Position numbers and translations under genes: made by a program
Source of the DNA: DAHUYF01 sp035553515
GTDB lineage: Bacteria > Pseudomonadota > Alphaproteobacteria > ATCC43930 > CGMCC-115725
Direction of reading: 5' to 3'
NCBI GenBank assembly: GCA_035553515.1
Contig: DATNDG010000064.1
Location: forward strand, 1 to 21,317
Length of the DNA stretch: 21,317 bases
In this document: positions 1 to 7,040 of the stretch, piece after piece
How the letters are laid out: each line of letters opens with the position of its first letter
How positions within the stretch are numbered: position 1 is the first letter of the stretch
The notes under the pieces: model-generated
Databases searched by the model: none
Told to the model about the DNA's origin: nothing
What the model saw: the letters and a program-made list of their open reading frames with translations, nothing else

Positions 1-330
1 CTCACCACGCTGCGGCCGCACCAGAAGAATGCCGCCGGTAAGCGCAATCCGACCTACCGCTGCCTGTTTCCCGAGCCGCCGCCGGACGGCACGGTGCCGG
101 CTTGCGCCGAAGCCGGCATTCTCGGCGCGCTGCCGGGCGTGCTCGGTTCGATGATGGCGCTCGAGGTGATCCGTGAGATTGTCGGTTTCGGCGAGGGCCT
201 GGTCGGACGCTTGTTGATGGTGGACGCGCGCTCGATGCGTTTCGAAACGCTCACCTATGCGTGGGACATCAACAATCCGCTGAGCGGCGAACAACCCACG
301 ATCAAGGATTTGTCACAACATCGACGGTAG
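1..330 (+). CDS. moeB: Molybdopterin-synthase adenylyltransferase (MoeB/ThiF/HesA family), C-terminal part
   Basis: The 5' end lies outside the window; the frame is open from base 1 to a TAG at 328-330. The visible 109 residues are the C-terminal part of the E1-like adenylyltransferase fold, with YRCLFPEPPP followed by PACAEAGILGALPGVLGS, the family segment carrying the conserved cysteine of the CxEAG motif. The family adenylates the C-terminal glycine of MoaD or ThiS sulfur carriers in the cytosol. Compared with E. coli MoeB, the zinc-binding cysteines appear mostly lost: the CxxCG segment near the end reads NPLSG, and the first cysteine of the other pair is Thr (TYRC). The gene converges on and overlaps the 3' end of the minus-strand dehydrogenase by 18 bp. 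HesA- or ThiF-type substrate specificity cannot be excluded from this fragment. Confidence 0.85.
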   Translation, partial: LTTLRPHQKNAAGKRNPTYRCLFPEPPPDGTVPACAEAGILGALPGVLGSMMALEVIREIVGFGEGLVGRLLMVDARSMRFETLTYAWDINNPLSGEQPTIKDLSQHRR

Positions 331-1299
331 CACCCGATCGGGCGGCCGGTGGCCGTCCATGAAGGTCTTGATGTTGATGATGACCTTCTCGCCCATGTCG
401 ATGCGGCCTTCGAGCGTGGCCGAGCTCATATGCGGCAGCAGCACGACATTGTCGAGCCTGAGCAGCTTCGGGCTCACCGCCGGCTCATGCTCGAAGACGT
501 CGAGCCCGGCGCCGGCGAGCTCGCGGTTCATCAGCATGCGGGTGAGCGCGTCCTCGTCGATGACCTCGCCGCGCGCCGTGTTGACGATGACGCAATGCGG
601 GCGGAGCAGCTTGAGACGACGCGCCGAGAGCAGGTGAAATGTTGCCGGCGTGTGCGGGCAGTTGACCGAGACGATGTCGACCCGCGCCAGCATCTGGTCG
701 AGGCTCTCCCAATATGTGGCTTCGAGCTCCTGCGCCGTCTCCTCCTCGACGCGGCGCCGGTTGTGATAGTGGATCGAGAGGCCGAAGCCGCGGGCGCGCC
801 GCGCCACCGCCTGGCCGATGCGGCCCATGCCGACGATGCCGAGGCGCTTGCCCCAGAGGCGATGGCCGAGCATGAAGGTCGGCCCCCAGCCGGTCCACTT
901 GCCCTGGCGGATGAGCCGCTCGCCCTCGGCGAGCCGGCGCGCGCTGGCGAGGATCAGCGCCATGGTCATGTCGGCCGTATCCTCGGTCAGCACCGCCGGC
1001 GTGTTGGTGACGGTGATGCCGCGGGTGCGCGCGCTGGCGATGTCGAGATGGTCGACGCCGGCACCGAAGGAAGCAATGAGCTTCAGCCTCGGGCCCGCCT
1101 GGGCGAGAAGCGCCGCATCGATCCGGTCGGTGATGGTCGGCACCAGCACATCGGCCTGCTGTACCGCGGCGACGAGCTGCGCCTGGGTCATCGGCGTGTC
1201 GTCGAGATTGAGCCGGGTGTCGAACAGCTCCATCATCCGCGTCTCGATCGCATCCGGCAGCTTGCGCGTGACGATGACCAGCGGCTTCTTCGACGGCAT
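313..1299 (-). CDS. D-isomer-specific 2-hydroxyacid dehydrogenase (glyoxylate/hydroxypyruvate reductase-like)
   Basis: A 328-residue cytosolic NAD(P)H-dependent enzyme expected to interconvert 2-oxoacids such as glyoxylate or hydroxypyruvate and D-2-hydroxyacids. The N-terminal catalytic domain contains SFGAGVDHLD (residues 78-86). The Rossmann fingerprint GMGRIG is at about 157-162. The catalytic triad is complete: Arg243 in NTARGE, Glu272 in DVFEHEP and His290 in LLPHMS. Length is normal for the family. I chose the ATG at 1299 because GAGGGAG lies about 5 nt upstream; an ATG at 1311 is in frame but overlaps that ribosome site. The 3' end overlaps the convergent moeB-like gene. Family membership is clear, but the exact substrate is inferred from overall resemblance to glyoxylate reductases. 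Confidence 0.93.
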   Translation of the reverse strand: MPSKKPLVIVTRKLPDAIETRMMELFDTRLNLDDTPMTQAQLVAAVQQADVLVPTITDRIDAALLAQAGPRLKLIASFGAGVDHLDIASARTRGITVTNTPAVLTEDTADMTMALILASARRLAEGERLIRQGKWTGWGPTFMLGHRLWGKRLGIVGMGRIGQAVARRARGFGLSIHYHNRRRVEEETAQELEATYWESLDQMLARVDIVSVNCPHTPATFHLLSARRLKLLRPHCVIVNTARGEVIDEDALTRMLMNRELAGAGLDVFEHEPAVSPKLLRLDNVVLLPHMSSATLEGRIDMGEKVIINIKTFMDGHRPPDRVLPSML

Positions 1300-1312
1300 C
1301 GGCTCCCTCATT

Positions 1313-1332
1313 GGCGGCCGTTCCCGGCCGCC
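1313..1332. other. Perfect 8-bp stem hairpin in the 5' leader of the dehydrogenase gene
   Basis: GGCGGCCG and CGGCCGCC flank a 4-nt loop just upstream of the ribosome binding site for the minus-strand gene starting at 1299. It could fold in the leader RNA, but it is short and GC-rich, so chance is plausible. The rest of the 163-bp divergent spacer (1300-1462) shows no promoter I trust. Confidence 0.3.
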
Positions 1333-1462
1333 TCGCCAAGCCCATACCAAGCGCCGTCCCGGGTGTCCAGCCTGGGAACCTGTCCGGCTGCGCGCCCGCA
1401 TTTTGCCGCGCCCCGCGCGGCCGGCTTGACCCGGCGAATCAGCGGGTTTAGAGGATGATTCC

Positions 1463-1981
1463 GTGCTCAAGCTTTTCCGCGGCCGCTCGACCATTTTGCG
1501 CCTGCCCTGGTGGCTCGCGGTGCTGACCGTGCTGCACGGCCTCGCCCATGACGCCGGCGCCAGCGAGAAAGCGCTGCCGTTGCCGCGCTTCGTCAGCCTG
1601 CGCGAGGGCGAGGTCAATCTCCGCTCCGGGCCGGGCGAGCGTTACCCGATCGACTGGGTGCTCACCCGGAAGGGCATGCCGGTCGAGATCCTCCAGGAAT
1701 TCGACGTGTGGCGGAAGATCCGCGACCCGGCGGGCAGCGTCGGCTGGGTGCATCAGCGCATGGTCACCGGCACGCGCACGGTGATGGTCACCGGCGCCAT
1801 TCGCACGCTGCATGCCGACGACAATCCGGCCTCGCCCGCCGTGGCCCGCGCCGAGCCCGGCGTCATCGCGCAGCTCCTGGCCTGTCACGGCGAGTGGTGC
1901 CGCGTCGAGGCGAAGGACATCAAGGGCTGGCTGAAGCGCAGCGAGATCTGGGGGGTGTACGCCGAGGAGGCCGTGCCCTAG
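1463..1981 (+). CDS. Exported bacterial SH3-domain protein
   Basis: 172 residues. Residues 1-34 form a signal peptide: basic MLKLFRGR, hydrophobic LPWWLAVLTVLHGLA, then a DAGAS-type cleavage region. The mature part has two SH3-like repeats. The first carries VNLRSGPGERYPI (51-63) and ends near GWVHQRM; the second covers roughly 105-165 with the pattern LLACHGEWCRVEAKDIKGWLKRSEIWG. Such SH3 modules usually bind cell-wall or protein ligands in the periplasm; no catalytic domain is attached here. The start is GTG at 1463, preceded by GAGGA with a 7-nt spacer. A two-gene plus-strand operon follows 35 bp downstream and may be cotranscribed, though no functional link is obvious. Confidence 0.85.
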   Translation: MLKLFRGRSTILRLPWWLAVLTVLHGLAHDAGASEKALPLPRFVSLREGEVNLRSGPGERYPIDWVLTRKGMPVEILQEFDVWRKIRDPAGSVGWVHQRMVTGTRTVMVTGAIRTLHADDNPASPAVARAEPGVIAQLLACHGEWCRVEAKDIKGWLKRSEIWGVYAEEAVP

Positions 1982-2016
1982 GGATCGTTCCCGCAGCATC
2001 GAGGCGGGAGGGGCGG

Positions 2017-2859
2017 ATGGGCGTTCTCGACGGCAAGGTTGCGGTGGTCGCGGGGGGCACCAGCGGCATCGGCGCCGGCATCGCCGAGCTCTTCGCGGCC
2101 GAGGGCGCTGAAGTCGTGGTCGCGAGCCCGTTCCCCGAAGAAGGCGAGGCGCTGGCGGCGAAGCTCGGCTCGGCCGTGCGCTTCCGCCGCGCCGATGTGA
2201 GCCAGGAAGCCGAGGTGAAGGCGCTGGTCGAGAGCGCGCTCGCGGCGCATGGCCGGCTCGATTGCATGGTCAACAATGCCGGCATCGCCGGGCGCTTCTC
2301 CGGCATCGCCGCGCTCGACCTCGAGCAGTACGAGCGCACGCTTGCGGTGGTGCTGCGCGGCGTCGTGCTCGGCACCAAGCATGCCGCCGCGGCGATGCTG
2401 GCGCAGGGCTTCGGCAGCATCGTCAACACCGGCAGCATCGCCGGCTCGCGTGCCGGCTACGGCCCCTATGATTATTGTGCCGCCAAGGCCGCGGTCATCC
2501 ATTTCACCCGCTGCGTCGCCATGGAGCTCGGCGAGAAGGGCGTGCGCGCCAACAGCATCTCGCCCGGCGGCATCGTCACGCCGATCTTCGCCAAGGCGCT
2601 GAACCTGCTGCCCGAGCAGGTGGGCCAGACCTTCGCGCCGCTCGAGAGCGCGCTCGCCCGCTGGCACCCGATCCCGCGCGCCGGCCGGCCGCGCGACATC
2701 GCCGAGGCCGCGCTCTTCCTGGCGAGCGACGCCGCGAGCTTCGTCAACGGTCACGACCTCGTCGTCGATGGCGGGCTGGTCGCCGGCCGGAGCTGGGCGC
2801 AGCAACGCGCCGCGACCGCCGAGCTGGTGGCGGCGCTGAAGCCGGCGGGCGCCCGGTGA
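2017..2859 (+). CDS. Short-chain dehydrogenase/reductase (SDR family)
   Basis: 280-residue cytosolic NAD(P)-dependent oxidoreductase of the classical SDR type. The cofactor motif GGTSGIG is at 13-19, NNAG at 86-89, and the catalytic set is Ser140, Tyr153 and Lys157 (YCAAK). SPGGIVTP at 182-189 follows the usual cofactor-stabilising loop, and a C-terminal VNGHDLVVDGG segment closes the fold. The ATG at 2017 has GGGAGGGG about 4 nt upstream. The stop codon overlaps the start of the next gene (GTGA), so the two are probably translated together and may act on the same alcohol/ketone or hydroxyacid substrate. The substrate cannot be read from the sequence. Confidence 0.93.
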   Translation: MGVLDGKVAVVAGGTSGIGAGIAELFAAEGAEVVVASPFPEEGEALAAKLGSAVRFRRADVSQEAEVKALVESALAAHGRLDCMVNNAGIAGRFSGIAALDLEQYERTLAVVLRGVVLGTKHAAAAMLAQGFGSIVNTGSIAGSRAGYGPYDYCAAKAAVIHFTRCVAMELGEKGVRANSISPGGIVTPIFAKALNLLPEQVGQTFAPLESALARWHPIPRAGRPRDIAEAALFLASDAASFVNGHDLVVDGGLVAGRSWAQQRAATAELVAALKPAGAR

Positions 2860-3848
2860 GCGCGCGCATCCGCCTGTCGGCCGACGCGGCGCGGGCGCTC
2901 GGCGAAGGCGCGCTCCAGGGCCTCGGTTATGACGCCGAGGAGGCGCGCATCATCGCCGACCATGTCATCGACGCGGCGCTCTGCGGCTACGAGTATTCGG
3001 GCCTCGCGAAGATCCTGAACCTGCCCGAGCATCCGCGCTTCAAGCTGCCGCGGCGCAAGATGAGCGTGCTGCGCGAGACGGCGGTCTCGCGGCTTTACGA
3101 TGGCGGCAACAATAACGGCATGCTGGCGATGCACTACGCCGCCGAGGCGGCGATCGAGCGCGCGAGGCAGACGGGCTTCGCCGTGATCGGCGTCACCAAC
3201 AGCTGGGTGAGCGGGCGGAGCGCCTATTACGTCGAGCGTATCGCGCGTGCCGGTCTCGTTGCCCTCCACACCGCGAGCAGCTCACGCGCCGTGGCGCCCG
3301 TCGGCGGCACAAAGCCGGTTCTCGGCACCAACCCGATCGCCTTTGGGCTGCCGGCGGCGCATGACGTGGTTGTCTTCGACATGGGCACCTCGGCCTACAT
3401 GCTGACCGAGCTCATGCTGCGCGAGCGCCTCGGCGAGAGCCTGCCCGAGGGGGTCGCGATCGACGCCGAGGGCCGGCCGACGCGCGATCCCGGATCGGCG
3501 CGCCAAGGTGCGCTGCTGCCCTTTGGCGGCCACAAGGGCTATGGGCTGGCGCTCATGGTTCATCTGCTGGGCATTCTCGCCGGCTCGGCGCTCGATGCCG
3601 ATGGCGACAACGGCTATCTCTTCATCGCCTTCACGCCGGAGCTGCTGCGCCCGCTCGACGCCTTCAAGCGCGAGGTGAGCGCGTTCCTCGATCGCGTGCG
3701 CGCGACGCCGCGCGCGCCGGGCGTGCCCGAGATCCGCATCCCCTCCGAGCACGCCTTCCGCCACCGCGCCAGAGCGCTCCGCGAGGGCATCGAGGTCGAC
3801 GGTCTCGTCCATGACGCGCTGCAGCACCTGGCGCAGAACGCGGCGTGA
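2856..3848 (+). CDS. Malate/L-lactate dehydrogenase (LDH2) family oxidoreductase, divergent
   Basis: 330 residues with the LDH2/MDG architecture rather than a Rossmann fold. Family blocks are GTKPVLGTNPIAFGLP (151-166), FDMGTSA (174-180), LPEGVAIDAEGRPTRDP (196-212) and LPFGGHKGYGLAL (221-233). The family uses NAD(P)H to reduce 2-oxoacids or oxidise ureidoglycolate-like substrates. Two positions that are normally histidine differ: the SHG motif reads YSG (Tyr47-Ser48-Gly49), and the N-x-x-H-F-G motif reads NSWVSG with Val118. Catalysis, if any, must therefore differ from characterised members. The start is GTG at 2856, overlapping the SDR stop codon by 4 bp; no other in-frame start fits the family length better. 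The 3' end is followed by a large palindrome. Confidence 0.88.
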   Translation: MSARIRLSADAARALGEGALQGLGYDAEEARIIADHVIDAALCGYEYSGLAKILNLPEHPRFKLPRRKMSVLRETAVSRLYDGGNNNGMLAMHYAAEAAIERARQTGFAVIGVTNSWVSGRSAYYVERIARAGLVALHTASSSRAVAPVGGTKPVLGTNPIAFGLPAAHDVVVFDMGTSAYMLTELMLRERLGESLPEGVAIDAEGRPTRDPGSARQGALLPFGGHKGYGLALMVHLLGILAGSALDADGDNGYLFIAFTPELLRPLDAFKREVSAFLDRVRATPRAPGVPEIRIPSEHAFRHRARALREGIEVDGLVHDALQHLAQNAA

Positions 3849-3879
3849 CCTTATGAGGAAAACGCTGGGACGAACGATT

Positions 3880-3979
3880 GTGCGTCCTTCGACTGCTCGC
3901 GGCGCTCGCGCTCAGGATGAGGTAAATTTCTTTGTGCCGCAAAGAATTTACCTCATCCTGAGCTTGTCGAAGGACGCAC
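3880..3979. repeat. 100-bp imperfect intergenic palindrome (REP-like)
   Basis: The outer arms GTGCGTCCTTCGA (3880-3892) and its complement (3967-3979) are perfect. The inner arms CTCAGGATGAGGTAAATT... and ...AATTTACCTCATCCTGAG pair apart from one extra T. The motif GTCCTTCGACAAGCTCAGGA, read here from the right arm, is familiar to me as a dispersed repeat in many alphaproteobacterial genomes. It lies between the convergent LDH2 and lipoprotein genes and could terminate or protect transcripts from both sides. No gene is visible in 3849-4000. Confidence 0.85.
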
Positions 3980-4000
3980 GGCGGAATTGCGTCGACCGCC

Positions 4001-4369
4001 CTAGGATCCGGATTTCTCCGTGATCCCTTCCTCGTTGCGTCGCTCGCTGATCTTGTCGCGGGATGCATGGTCGAGCGCCCAGAGCTGCTTGTTGTACTGC
4101 TCCTCGGTCAAGCTGCCCTGGTCGCGCTGCTGCGCCAGCGCTTGCCGCTTCCGGGCGTAGTCGTCATAGAGATCGAGAGTTGAAGGCTCCTCCTGGGCCC
4201 AGACCGGGCGCTCATGCGCGGCGAGGCAGGAGACGAGCGCCGTCTTGTTCGGCCAATCCTTGTCGCGGCAGGGGTCATCGGCCTGTCTCAGATCGGTGAC
4301 GAGCTTGCTGCTGCTGCACCCCGCGAGCAGCAATCCACCGGCAATGATGAGCATCGTCGCGCCGCGCAT
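4001..4369 (-). CDS. Small predicted lipoprotein
   Basis: 122 residues starting MRGATMLIIAGGLLLAGC: a short basic start, a hydrophobic stretch and a lipobox LAGC with Cys18 as the lipidation site. The mature part is polar and mostly helical, with a charged segment LYDDYARKRQALAQQRDQ and a second Cys pair (Cys34 and Cys48 by my count) that could form a disulfide in the periplasm. I recognise no domain. The gene follows the DUF3501 gene on the same strand after 81 bp and may be the last gene of that transcript. The Shine-Dalgarno sequence is weak, so the start rests on the lipobox. Confidence 0.72.
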   Translation of the reverse strand: MRGATMLIIAGGLLLAGCSSSKLVTDLRQADDPCRDKDWPNKTALVSCLAAHERPVWAQEEPSTLDLYDDYARKRQALAQQRDQGSLTEEQYNKQLWALDHASRDKISERRNEEGITEKSGS

Positions 4370-4450
4370 CCGCTGCCCCGAGAGCCTCTCTCATGAGGCA
4401 TACGCCTTGGCGGGGCATGGCGTTCACCGCCGTCGCGGTCGGCGATCTTC

Positions 4451-5041
4451 TCAGCCGAGATCCTGCGCCAGCGCCGCGCGGACGCCTTCCGGCATGACCG
4501 CCAGATGTCCGTAACTGGCGTGGTCGATGCCGACCATGACTTGTGTTCCCGGCGCACGGAAGCGCGCTTTCTGGCTCTCGCTCAGGGGAAAGCGCAGGAA
4601 CTGCACCGAGGAGGCCTTGCCGTCGGGGGTGGTGTTCTCGCGCGTCGGATCGGGCACTCCCGCGACGCGCTCGCCGGCGACCGACAGGAACATGTGATGC
4701 TCGACGCCGCCGAGCCGCGCCAGCGCCCGCTCGCGCTGCGCCGGGTCGTCGATCTCGAACATGACCGTGGCGATGAGTTCGTCGCCCTTGGGCACCAGCG
4801 GGTTGTAGGCCGCAAGCTCGTCGGCGATCTGCTGCTCGCCGCCGCGCTCGATGTAGAGCATCTCGTGGATCTGGTGCCACATCGTGTCGTAGCTCTCGAA
4901 ATAGAAGGTGCAGAACGGCCCGACCTCGATGCGGCGGTTGCGCTTCACCTCGCTGATGCGGCGGCGATGCTCGCGTCGCTCGTTGGTATATTGCTCGACC
5001 GGCAGAATGTCGGCGCGGGTGATCTCTCGCTTCAATGCCAT
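4451..5041 (-). CDS. DUF3501 family protein
   Basis: 196 residues that match the DUF3501 pattern: an N-terminal REITRADILPVEQY, the segment VGPFCTFYFESYDTMWHQIHEMLYIE (about residues 36-61, quoted here only as a landmark), and a C-terminal half rich in beta-type sequence ending GHLAVMPEGVRAALA. The function is unknown. In my experience the family is found beside Fe-S oxidoreductases and rubrerythrins, as here. The upstream Fe-S gene's reading frame ends at 5050 and overlaps an in-frame ATG at 5053 (ATGA). I prefer the ATG at 5041 because GAGG precedes it by 6 nt, but either start implies translational coupling. The role in redox or iron homeostasis is inferred from neighbours only. Confidence 0.85.
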   Translation of the reverse strand: MALKREITRADILPVEQYTNERREHRRRISEVKRNRRIEVGPFCTFYFESYDTMWHQIHEMLYIERGGEQQIADELAAYNPLVPKGDELIATVMFEIDDPAQRERALARLGGVEHHMFLSVAGERVAGVPDPTRENTTPDGKASSVQFLRFPLSESQKARFRAPGTQVMVGIDHASYGHLAVMPEGVRAALAQDLG

Positions 5042-5049
5042 GGCAATCC

Positions 5050-6395
5050 TCATTCGCGCAGGAGCCCGTAGGCGCGGGCGAAGAGCTCGATCGGATGGAA
5101 GGCTTCCTTGGGCGGCGGGGACTCGCCGTCGAGCGCCGCCATGCCCTGGAGGATATGCGTGGCGGCGAGCGGCATTCCGAGGCGACGAAAGCCTTGTCGT
5201 TTTTTGCCGCCTGGCGCGCTGCCGGCTTTCCCACCTTGAGCGCCACGTCGAAATTCTCCTTGAGCACGCCCCAGGAGCCGCCGTGCCCGGAGCAGCGCTC
5301 GATGACGGCGAGATCCGGCTCCGGCAGGAGGCGCAGCATCTCCGCCGCCTTGGCACCCATGTTCTGCGCGCGCGCATGGCAGGCGAGATGCAAGCTGACA
5401 CCGCCGGAAAGCTTCTCCAGCCCGGGTGCCAGCCCCTCCTTCTTGGCGATGTCGACGATGTACTCGCTGATGTCGAAGGTCGCCTGCGCGAGGCGCTTCA
5501 CGCCTACATCCTCGGGCAGGATCAGCGGCCATTCGAATTTCAGCATCAGCGCGCAGGACGGCACCAGCGCCACCACGTCGAAGCCCCGCTCGACATAGGG
5601 CAGCAGCGCCGCCGAGACTTGGCGCGCCTGCTCGGCGACGCGCGCGATGTCGCCCTGCTCCAGATGCGGCATGCCGCAGCAGCGCGGATAGACGACTTCG
5701 CTGGCGACGCTGTTCTTCGCCAACACGGCGCGCGTCGCCTCGCCGATCCGCGGGTTGTTGTAGTTGACGAAGCAGGTGGCGTAGAGCACCGCCTTGCGGC
5801 CATGGGCGGGCGCGGTGGCATCGACCTTGGGCGCATCGCCCTTGGCGCGCATCGTGAAGCTCTTGCCGTGGAATTTCGGCAGCTCGGCGCGCCGGTCGAT
5901 ATGCGCGAGCTTCTCCATCGCCGGCCGCGTCAGGCCGTTCTGCGTGTCGCTCGCCCAGTTGGCGAGCGGTGCCACCGCGCCGGCGAGCTTGCCGTTGCGG
6001 TCGGTCTCGATCAGCTGCCGCTCCGCCCAAGGGAGCTTGCCCTCGCGGAAATCGGCCGCGCGATAGCGCAGCATCAGATGCGGGAAATCGACGTTCCACT
6101 CATGCGGCGGGACATAGGGGCATTTGGTCATGAAGCACATGTCGCAGAGCGTGCAGGCTTCGACCACCTTGCGGTAATCGGCGGTGGCGACGCCGTCGAC
6201 CTCGCCCGTCTGCGAATTGTCGATGAGATCGAAGAGCCGCGGAAAGCTGTCGCAGAGATTGAAGCAGCGCCGGCAGGTGTGGCAGATATCGAAGACGCGA
6301 TGCATCTCCGCGTCGATCTTGGCGCGGTCGTAGAAATCCGGATTCTCCCAGTCGATCCGGTGCCGCGTGGGCGCCTCGAGGCTGCCTTCCCGCAT
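5050..6395 (-). pseudogene. Fe-S oxidoreductase with two CCG domains (GlpC/HdrD-like), frameshifted near the 3' end
   Basis: The N-terminus carries two ferredoxin-type clusters: Cys38, 41, 44, 48 (CHTCRRCFNLC) and Cys81, 84, 87, 92 (CTLCDMCFMTKC). Two cysteine-rich CCG domains follow, with YPRCCGMPH in the first and HLACHARAQNMG plus CSGHGG in the second. Such proteins move electrons between quinone, flavin or thiol partners. After residue 408 (ASEC) the frame breaks: one C on the coding strand is missing near 5171-5174, and the expected ending PLAATHILQGMAALDG...GLLRE continues in another frame to a stop at 5050. Restored, the protein would be 448 residues. Without restoration the frame runs on to 4275 through the next two genes. 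GGAGAG lies 5 nt before the ATG at 6395. A sequencing error in a short G run is as likely as a real mutation. Confidence 0.85.
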
Positions 6396-6424
6396 CGTTT
6401 CTCTCCGCTCCTCCAGAAGCGCGA

Positions 6425-6446
6425 AGGGGCGCAGTGCTGCGCCCCT
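6425..6446. other. Strong hairpin between rubrerythrin and Fe-S oxidoreductase genes
   Basis: AGGGGCGCA and TGCGCCCCT form a perfect 9-bp stem around GTGC. On the transcript it lies 28 nt past the rubrerythrin stop and 29 nt before the next start, and no T-run follows. It looks more like a processing or 3'-end-stabilising hairpin than a terminator, which would let rubrerythrin mRNA outlast the downstream genes; that role is inference. Confidence 0.5.
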
Positions 6447-6474
6447 CCTCGGACCTCATGCCGCCTTGCGGCGA

Positions 6475-6894
6475 TCAGCCGAGTGTGTCGAGCGCCTTTT
6501 GGAAGCGGCCCGCATGCGACTTCTCGGCCTTGGCGAGCGTCTCGAACCAGTCGGCGACCTCGTCGAAGCCTTCCTGGCGCGCGGTCCGCGCCATGCCGGG
6601 ATACATGTCGGTGTATTCGTGCGTCTCGCCGGCGATCGCCGCCTTGAGGTTGTCGCCGGTGGCGCCGATCGGCTTGCCGGTGGCGGGGTCGCCGACCTCC
6701 TCGAGGAACTCGAGATGTCCGTGCGCGTGGCCGGTCTCGCCCTCGGCGGTGGAGCGGAACACGGCGGCGACGTCGTTGTAGCCCTCGACATCGGCCTTTT
6801 GTGCGAAATAGAGATAGCGACGATTGGCTTGGCTCTCGCCCGCGAAAGCGGCTTTCAGATTGTCCTCGGTCTTCGTTCCCTTGAGCTTCGCCAT
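6475..6894 (-). CDS. Rubrerythrin-type diiron protein without rubredoxin domain
   Basis: 139 residues forming one four-helix ferritin-like domain. The diiron ligands are visible in each helix: Glu20 (AGES), Glu53-x2-His56 (EGETGH), Glu90-x2-Glu93 (AGETHEY) and Glu124-x2-His127 (AEKSH). The C-terminal rubredoxin domain of classic rubrerythrin is absent, as in short erythrin-like members. The family reduces hydrogen peroxide in the cytosol using an external electron donor; the Fe-S oxidoreductase encoded downstream is a candidate partner, which is inference. The ATG at 6894 is preceded by AGGAGGAAAAGCTC, a near-consensus ribosome site. A promoter and an Irr-type box lie upstream. Confidence 0.95.
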   Translation of the reverse strand: MAKLKGTKTEDNLKAAFAGESQANRRYLYFAQKADVEGYNDVAAVFRSTAEGETGHAHGHLEFLEEVGDPATGKPIGATGDNLKAAIAGETHEYTDMYPGMARTARQEGFDEVADWFETLAKAEKSHAGRFQKALDTLG

Positions 6895-6958
6895 GAGCTT
6901 TTCCTCCTCGGTCCTGCGTGGGATCGCATGGCGCGCGCGGCGCGGCCTGCGTTCGAGT

Positions 6959-6987
6959 CTTATGGACCCGCCGCGAACCCGAGTCAA
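6959..6987 (-). promoter_or_regulatory. Predicted sigma-70-type promoter of the rubrerythrin operon
   Basis: Read on the minus strand, TTGACT (6982-6987) and CATAAG (6959-6964) are 17 nt apart. The -35 matches the consensus at 5 of 6 positions and the -10 at 4 of 6. Transcription would begin near 6952, giving a leader of roughly 58 nt before the rubrerythrin ATG. The Irr-type palindrome sits 3 nt upstream of the -35 element. Confidence 0.6.
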
Positions 6988-6990
6988 CAG

Positions 6991-7007
6991 CTTAGAATTA
7001 TTCTAAA
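6991..7007. promoter_or_regulatory. Irr box (iron control element) upstream of rubrerythrin
   Basis: Read on the minus strand the site is TTTAGAATAATTCTAAG, which matches the Irr/ICE consensus TTTAGAANNNTTCTAAA at all but the last position. Its core TTAGAAT-N-ATTCTAA is a perfect 7-1-7 palindrome and is strikingly AT-rich against the surrounding GC-rich DNA. It is centred about 47 nt upstream of the predicted transcription start, and an Irr homologue is encoded immediately upstream. This position could serve activation as well as repression. Confidence 0.8.
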
Positions 7008-7040
7008 TCAAGCGGCTCGGCCGCGTCGGCAAGCGCCGCT

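Noticed and set aside
1422..1452. TTGACC ... TTTAGA as a promoter for the SH3 protein
   Set aside because: It would place the transcription start within a few bases of the GTG and exclude the clear GAGGA ribosome site from the mRNA.
349..1458. Plus-strand open frame opposite the 2-hydroxyacid dehydrogenase
   Set aside because: The minus-strand product has a complete catalytic triad and Rossmann motif; the plus frame has no family features.
4004..4021. CCGGATTTCTCC at the end of the lipoprotein gene resembling the 8006 repeat arm
   Set aside because: Only about 12 bases match, there is no partner arm nearby, and the bases encode the lipoprotein C-terminus; probably chance.
4275..5171. Continuation of the Fe-S oxidoreductase frame past 5171 as a natural 706-residue protein
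   Set aside because: The extension is an out-of-frame reading of the DUF3501 and lipoprotein genes, and the proper C-terminus is found one frame away.
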